Source: CAZNHL01 sp964572965 (GTDB taxonomy: Bacteria; Bacteroidota; Bacteroidia; Cytophagales; UBA9547). Taken from it: DNA of 10,674 nt. Each line of letters begins with the position of its first letter. Positions within the stretch are counted from its first letter, which is position 1. A model generated the notes under the pieces. The model was not told the origin of the DNA, made no database searches, and worked only from the letters and a program-made list of their open reading frames with translations. The position numbers and the translations under genes were made by a program. Shown here in pieces: positions 7,043-10,674 of this stretch. The stretch covers positions 1 to 10,674 of the forward strand of contig CAZNHL010000100.1 in assembly GCA_964572965.1 (NCBI GenBank), written 5' to 3'.

Positions 7043-7909
7043 ATGAAACTAATCAAAGCAGTTCTTTTTGTCCTTTTTTGCACAGGTATAGCCTATTCAC
7101 AGCAACTGGAGAATACACTTCTCTGGAAGGTATCCGGTAACGGACTTAAAACTCCTTCTTATCTTTTTGGAACTATACATGCGGCTTGCAGTACAGAAGT
7201 AAAGATAAGTGAGCCTTTGGGTAAGGTGATGAAAGAGGTTAAACAGTTGTATCTGGAAATTGATATGGATGACCCGGATTTGCAAAAAAATGTAGCAGAA
7301 GGGTTAATGATGAGAAATGGAGTTACTATACAGCAGTTGCTTTCTGAAAAGGAGTTTGAAGAAGCTGCTGCCAGTTTTGCTAAGGCCACCGGAGGCTTGT
7401 CTCTATCTCAGTTCGGCACCGTAAAACCTCTTTTGCTTAGCTCAATGCTTATTCCTTCTTTACTTGATTGCGAAACAGTATCGTGGGAAGATTTATTGAT
7501 GGAAAAATTTAAAAAGCAGTCTAAGAAAATATATGGATTAGAGAGCCCCCTCTTTCAAATGTCGGTTTTTGATTCAATTCCATATGATATTCAGGCCAGA
7601 GAACTGATGCGTACCGTACGGGATAATACAAGTGATGGAAAAGAGATGAAGGAACTTGTAATTCTTTACGCTAAACAAGACATTGAAGGGCTTCATAAAC
7701 TTATTAGTTCATTTTCGTCGCCGATAAACAATTTTGAAAGCCTTTTACTAAACAACCGCAATAAGAACTGGACGCCCATTATCGCAAAGGTGGTAAGAGA
7801 ACAACCTACACTTTTTGCTTTCGGTGCCGGACACCTTGCCGGAGCTAACGGGGTAATTAAGTTGTTAAGAGAGCAGGGGTATGTAGTTTCGCCGGTTATA
7901 AATAAGTAG
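7043..7909 (+). CDS. secreted TraB/GumN-family protein
   Basis: The 288-residue product has a Sec signal peptide (hydrophobic core at about 4-18, likely cut after AYS near residue 19), so it should be periplasmic or outside the cell. The mature part has the conserved stations of the TraB/GumN/Tiki superfamily: SYLFGTIH (39-46), GLESP (165-169), an NRN..W segment (238-243) and FGAGHL (260-265). The His, Glu and Arg/Asn positions thought to bind metal in Tiki proteases all appear kept, so a metallopeptidase-type activity is plausible but unproven for bacterial members. There is no lipobox Cys at the signal peptide end. The gene follows the methyltransferase by 14 bp and is probably in the same transcript. 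The name TraB refers to plasmid conjugation, which has no support here. Confidence 0.88.
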   Translation: MKLIKAVLFVLFCTGIAYSQQLENTLLWKVSGNGLKTPSYLFGTIHAACSTEVKISEPLGKVMKEVKQLYLEIDMDDPDLQKNVAEGLMMRNGVTIQQLLSEKEFEEAAASFAKATGGLSLSQFGTVKPLLLSSMLIPSLLDCETVSWEDLLMEKFKKQSKKIYGLESPLFQMSVFDSIPYDIQARELMRTVRDNTSDGKEMKELVILYAKQDIEGLHKLISSFSSPINNFESLLLNNRNKNWTPIIAKVVREQPTLFAFGAGHLAGANGVIKLLREQGYVVSPVINK

Positions 7910-7943
7910 CGGGTTGAGTCTCAATATTTAGCCATCTCTCGTT

Positions 7944-8582
7944 ATGCGCAACCCACTAAACAGGACAAGGTTAATTTTAATAATAATTATAGGACTTTTG
8001 ACAATTAAGGCCAAAGCTCAAACTGTGACGAATAGACTTTTTGTGTTTGTAGGTGAAAAGATTTCTGTGACACCTTTTGAACCAGAACTTCGTGAAGGGG
8101 AAATCATGTTAGATGCGGCATTTAAAGCAAAGTACAAAGTGATTGAAACAGTGTTTGGAAAGTACGACAAAGACACTATAGAATTTGAAGTTTACGACCA
8201 TCGGGGAGTACCTGCGTTTTCGAAATTTAATTTTACATTGCTTTATGTAAGTAAGGGCTCTGACAGCATCTTGTATCACGAAAAATATATGTACTCTAAT
8301 GTCTATAAAACAACTGATGGCAGATGGGCTGGACCTTATGAGTCAGATGACTACAGTCATCGCTATAATAAAAACACTAGCGTAAGACCTGTGCCAATTT
8401 TATTTAGAGATTCCATTTTCTTTGATATTAAGGAAATGGATACGGTAAGTATTAAAAGACTTTATCCTGAACCTTATTTTAAAATAGAAAATGGTAAAGC
8501 CTACCCGATCATGGGAAATTACATTCAGGAACTTTTTCAATTGAAACGTGACGGAACCTTAAAGGCAAGGGAGTTATTTTGA
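7944..8582 (+). CDS. secreted protein of unknown family
   Basis: This 212-residue protein starts with basic residues, a strongly hydrophobic core (about 10-19, ILIIII) and a likely signal peptidase site after AKA at residue 25, so it is exported. There is no lipobox. The mature part alternates hydrophobic and polar residues as in beta-strands (for example TIEFEVYDH 78-86, FNFTLLYVS 95-103) and is rich in Tyr, Phe and Asp, suggesting a beta-sandwich. I recognise no family or catalytic motif. It lies 34 bp after the TraB/GumN-family gene on the same strand, making it the likely last gene of that operon, and a hairpin follows its stop. ATG 7944 is the natural start because it gives a complete signal peptide. 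Confidence 0.75.
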   Translation: MRNPLNRTRLILIIIIGLLTIKAKAQTVTNRLFVFVGEKISVTPFEPELREGEIMLDAAFKAKYKVIETVFGKYDKDTIEFEVYDHRGVPAFSKFNFTLLYVSKGSDSILYHEKYMYSNVYKTTDGRWAGPYESDDYSHRYNKNTSVRPVPILFRDSIFFDIKEMDTVSIKRLYPEPYFKIENGKAYPIMGNYIQELFQLKRDGTLKARELF

Positions 8583-8598
8583 CAATAATGTAGCTAGC

Positions 8599-8623
8599 GT
8601 CAGTTCAGTCTGAAAGAACTGAC
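8599..8623. terminator. hairpin after the last operon gene
   Basis: GTCAGTTC (8599-8606) and GAACTGAC (8616-8623) form a perfect 8-bp stem with a 9-base loop, 16 bases after the stop of the upstream gene. An inner palindrome (TTCAG-T-CTGAA) offers an alternative fold. There is no T-tract, so it may act as an mRNA 3'-end stabiliser or a weak terminator between convergent genes. Confidence 0.5.
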
Positions 8624-8630
8624 ACCAGGC

Positions 8631-8660
8631 TAAACAACACGAAACAAGCAACCCGCAACC
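8631..8660. repeat. degenerate heptad array (CNNGCAA type)
   Basis: Four units in 7-bp register (TAAACAA, CACGAAA, CAAGCAA, CCCGCAA) fill most of the space between the hairpin at 8599-8623 and the end of the ThiF gene. The unit sequence differs from the TAGTGAG type but the period and copy number are the same. Confidence 0.55.
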
Positions 8661-8664
8661 TCTT

Positions 8665-9840
8665 TTAATAAGTAGCCACAGAACTATCAACCTCCTCAGA
8701 CCAGGCATGAATGCCACCTTCCAGATTGTATAGATTGGTAAAGCCATGTGTTTTTTGCAGCCAGTGAATCACATTGGCGCTACGTACACCATGATGGCAA
8801 TGCACAATGACCGGTTTGTCTTTTGCTACTTTATCAAAATAGTTCGGGATTGTCTGCATTGGGATTAGCTCTCCGCCAATATGGCAAATCTCAAATTCCC
8901 AGGGTTCACGTACGTCAATCACCTGAATAGATTCTTCGCCTTGCAGCAAAGCGGCTAATTGTTGTGCACTGATTTCTTTGATATAGTCAGGGTTAGCGTT
9001 TTGTTCTAAGGTCATTGAAGAAGAGTTGTAAGTTGTAAATTGTTGGTTGTTGGATTGCTTGGTAGGGGGAACTTGGCAGAAAGCTTTATAGTCTGTTAAT
9101 TCCTTGATGTTGCTGTTTTGTTTATCCTTTTCAAAAGAAAGAGTATATGACTGCATTGTCAAAGCGTCAAAACAGAAAAGCTGTCCGGAAAGTACTTCTC
9201 CAATACCCAGGATAATTTTCAAGGCTTCATTTGCTTGCAAACTGCCTATGATGCCAGGTAAAACACCCAATACTCCAACTTGAGAACAATTCGGTACATC
9301 TTCAGATGCCGGAGGCTCCGGGTAAAGACAGCGGTAAGTTGGTCCGTTCAGATAATTGAAAACAGCAACCTGGCCGTCAAATTTGAAGATTGAACCGAAT
9401 ACCAGTGGCTTTCCAAGGATCACACAGGCGTCGTTTACGAGATATCTTGTAGGGAAATTATCAGAACCATCAATCACAATGTCGAAATCGGGGATGATTT
9501 CAAGAGCATTGGATGTCAATAGTTCAAAGTTGAAAGTAACGAACTCTACAAATGGATTAAGTTGTGATAATCGTTTGGCAGCAGTTTCTGCTTTTGATTT
9601 ACCAACATCGTCAATGGTATAAATAACCTGTCGCTGTAAATTACTTTCGTCAACCACATCATTGTCAATAATACCCAATGTGCCAACTCCGGCAGCAGTA
9701 AGGTATTGAAGGATCGGGCAGCCTAATCCACCGGCACCAATCACAAGTACCTTTGCCGCTTTCAGTTTTTCCTGACCTTCAAGGCCAATGTCCTGTAAGC
9801 GAATGTGACGGCTATATCTGCGGAGTTCTTCGGAAGTCAT
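8665..9840 (-). CDS. ThiF/MoeB-type adenylyltransferase fused to a rhodanese domain
   Basis: This 391-residue E1-like enzyme should adenylate the C-terminal Gly-Gly of ThiS (or MoaD) and help load sulfur on it. Residues 1-245 are the ThiF domain: GAGGLG nucleotide loop (35-40), DNDVVDESNLQRQ (59-71), DGSDNF (124-129), and Cys185 in PNCSQVGVLG, matching the conserved Cys of MoeB/ThiF proteins. The zinc CxxC pairs of E. coli MoeB are incomplete: only Cys171 and Cys255 remain, as in MoeZ-type relatives. Residues about 285-391 form a rhodanese domain with active loop HCHHGVRS (Cys348), a likely persulfide carrier. The linker (about 256-284) is rich in Asn, Gln, Ser and Thr and is encoded by a heptad-repeat tract. 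The gene follows thiH on the same strand, which points to thiamine synthesis (ThiF role); a second role in molybdopterin synthesis is possible. Confidence 0.92.
   Translation of the reverse strand: MTSEELRRYSRHIRLQDIGLEGQEKLKAAKVLVIGAGGLGCPILQYLTAAGVGTLGIIDNDVVDESNLQRQVIYTIDDVGKSKAETAAKRLSQLNPFVEFVTFNFELLTSNALEIIPDFDIVIDGSDNFPTRYLVNDACVILGKPLVFGSIFKFDGQVAVFNYLNGPTYRCLYPEPPASEDVPNCSQVGVLGVLPGIIGSLQANEALKIILGIGEVLSGQLFCFDALTMQSYTLSFEKDKQNSNIKELTDYKAFCQVPPTKQSNNQQFTTYNSSSMTLEQNANPDYIKEISAQQLAALLQGEESIQVIDVREPWEFEICHIGGELIPMQTIPNYFDKVAKDKPVIVHCHHGVRSANVIHWLQKTHGFTNLYNLEGGIHAWSEEVDSSVATY
9025..9052. repeat. four-unit heptad tract inside the ThiF-rhodanese linker
   Basis: On the plus strand two GTTGTAA units (9025-9038) are followed by ATTGTTG and GTTGTTG (9039-9052), an exact 7-bp period of four units. 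In the coding strand this encodes residues 263-272 of the fusion protein (SNNQQFTTYN), between the two domains. The period is not a multiple of three, unlike ordinary coding repeats, and equals that of the intergenic arrays in this window. Confidence 0.65.
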
Positions 9841-9971
9841 TTTTTATAGTATTGAGTAGTGGGTATTGAGTAGTGAGAAATTAGTCCGAATACTTCGGCT
9901 ATTTGTGAGTAGCTTATGTTGAGAAGTATCTCACTACTCAATACCCACTACTCAATACTATAAAAAATGAC
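9836..9971. repeat. 43-bp perfect inverted repeat enclosing heptad arrays, ending at the assembly gap
   Basis: Positions 9836-9878 are exactly the reverse complement of 9929-9971 (43 of 43), separated by 50 bases. Each arm has four heptads (TATTGAG, TAGTGGG, TATTGAG and TAGTGAG at 9850-9877) plus the A/T-rich bases before the ThiF start and its first codons (ATGAC). The inner segment has a small hairpin, CCGAA-TAC-TTCGG, at 9886-9898. If real, the ThiF start codon would be buried in a very stable mRNA stem. The right arm stops exactly at the last base before the N run, so an assembly fold-back is a serious alternative. At least the left array is genuine because it is joined to the gene. Confidence 0.8.
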
Positions 9972-9981
9972 NNNNNNNNNN
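9972..9981. other. assembly gap (10 N)
   Basis: Ten unknown bases between the right arm of the inverted repeat and the 3' end of thiH. The true length of missing sequence is unknown. It probably holds the thiH stop codon and more heptad repeats, the likely cause of the assembly break. Confidence 0.98.
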
Positions 9982-10674
9982 TCATTACTCACTACTAAAG
10001 AGAAGTCCCAATCCTTCCAGACCGGCTCGTAACCTGATTTTTGGAGCATTTCGGCTATTTCGAAGGAACTGCGTTCATCTGAAATGTCAAACTGTTCAAG
10101 GGAGTCTTCGTTGGAAACATAGCCACCCGGATTTGTTTTTGAACCTGCACTAATGGTTGTAATACCAAGTTTGATGATATTGTCGCGGAACCTTGGTGTT
10201 TCTCTTGTTGAAATAGAAAGCTCAAGCTCCTGATCGAATATTCTGTAAGCACAAATAAGCTGTACCAACTCGCGGTCGCTCATATTTACTTTGGGCTCTA
10301 TTAAATTACCCGCTTTGTCCAGATAAGGACGTAGGCGTGGGAATGACATAGAGTATTTTGTCTGCCAGTAAGTTCTTTCAAGGTAGTCCAGGTGCAAGGC
10401 GCAGAAGAAAGTATCTGTGCGCCAGTCTTCCAGACCAATCAATGTGCCTAAGCCTATTTTATGAATGCCGGCAGCTCCAAGTCGGTCCGGTGTATCCAAT
10501 CTGTAATTGAAATTGGATTTCTTACCTTTCGGATGATACTCTTTATACACATCCCTGTGATACGTCTCCTGGTAAACCAGGACAGCATAGACTCCCTCTT
10601 TTACCAACAGCGCGTACTCTTCCTGATCCAATGGCTGTACTTCAATGGAAATATTAGCAAACAACGGCTTCAAC
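9982..10674 (-). CDS. thiH: 2-iminoacetate synthase ThiH, C-terminal part
   Basis: This is a radical-SAM enzyme that cleaves tyrosine to dehydroglycine (2-iminoacetate) and p-cresol, supplying the glycine-derived part of the thiamine thiazole ring to ThiG. The window holds about 230 residues of the C-terminal two thirds; the CxxxCxxC cluster motif lies beyond the right edge, so no start is seen. Recognisable segments are SIEVQPLDQEEY, the conserved LDTPDRLGAAGIHKIGLG, LSISTRE and the TISAGSKTNPGGY stretch, then the family-typical end YEPVWKDWD. After KDWD the frame continues through a heptad repeat (residues FSLVVSN) into the gap. If the repeat continues as GAGTAG the next codons would be Glu-stop, so the true end is probably just inside the gap. 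It lies upstream of the ThiF gene on the same strand, a usual thiamine operon order. Confidence 0.93.

Noticed and set aside
7043..7909. TraB annotation as evidence for a conjugative plasmid
   Set aside because: The family name covers unrelated secreted Tiki/GumN-like proteins; no transfer genes are nearby.
9356..9622. 88-residue plus-strand frame inside the ThiF gene
   Set aside because: Antisense shadow of a well-conserved adenylyltransferase domain.
10055..10252. 65-residue minus-strand frame inside thiH
   Set aside because: It is a shifted reading of conserved thiH sequence, with no start signals of its own.
1..10674. Defence, phage, insertion sequence or secondary-metabolism system
   Set aside because: All recognisable genes are housekeeping or envelope families; no transposase, integrase, tRNA gene or known defence domain was seen on either strand.

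Overview
The window looks like a chromosomal housekeeping region from a member of the Bacteroidota, probably a Sphingobacteriales- or Cytophagales-like organism; the exact lineage cannot be fixed from the sequence alone. The evidence is a moderately AT-rich composition, gene starts without Shine-Dalgarno sequences, several TAnnTTTG boxes of the Bacteroidota -7 promoter type just upstream of starts, and protein families typical of the phylum (CvfB-like S1 protein, membrane/TPR protein, THUMP-like methyltransferase, rhodanese-fused ThiF/MoeB next to thiH). I found no phage, transposase, CRISPR, defence or secondary-metabolism genes.

Layout. 1-301 (-) is the N-terminal part of cinA. 428-1505 (+) is prfB (release factor 2), split by the classical programmed +1 frameshift at an in-frame TGA. 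1561-2391 (-) is a CvfB-like S1 RNA-binding protein. 2479-2634 (+) is a small single-pass membrane protein of 51 residues. 2702-5668 (-) is a 988-residue protein with about ten membrane segments followed by TPR repeats. 5844-8582 (+) is a probable three-gene operon: a SAM methyltransferase with a THUMP-like domain, a secreted TraB/GumN-family protein, and a secreted protein of unknown family. 8665-9840 (-) is a ThiF/MoeB adenylyltransferase fused to a rhodanese domain. 9982-10674 (-) is the C-terminal part of thiH, separated from the ThiF gene by a 10-N assembly gap at 9972-9981.

Function. ThiH (dehydroglycine from tyrosine) and ThiF (activation and sulfur loading of ThiS) both feed synthesis of the thiamine thiazole ring, and the fused rhodanese can supply the sulfur. 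The other genes serve translation termination (RF2, controlling its own synthesis), RNA binding, rRNA/tRNA-type methylation and envelope functions, and need not act together.

The most unusual signal is in the non-coding DNA. Most of the longer intergenic spaces carry short arrays with a strict 7-bp period, often four units long, usually with an inverted partner that lets them fold. Variants include TAGTGAG/TATTGAG, TAGCGAA/TAGCGAT and CNNGCAA. A further four-unit heptad tract lies inside the ThiF gene, exactly in the linker between its two domains. One array sits in the leader of prfB. Another forms a perfect 43-bp palindrome that includes the ThiF start codon and runs precisely up to the assembly gap, so it may be partly an assembly artefact.
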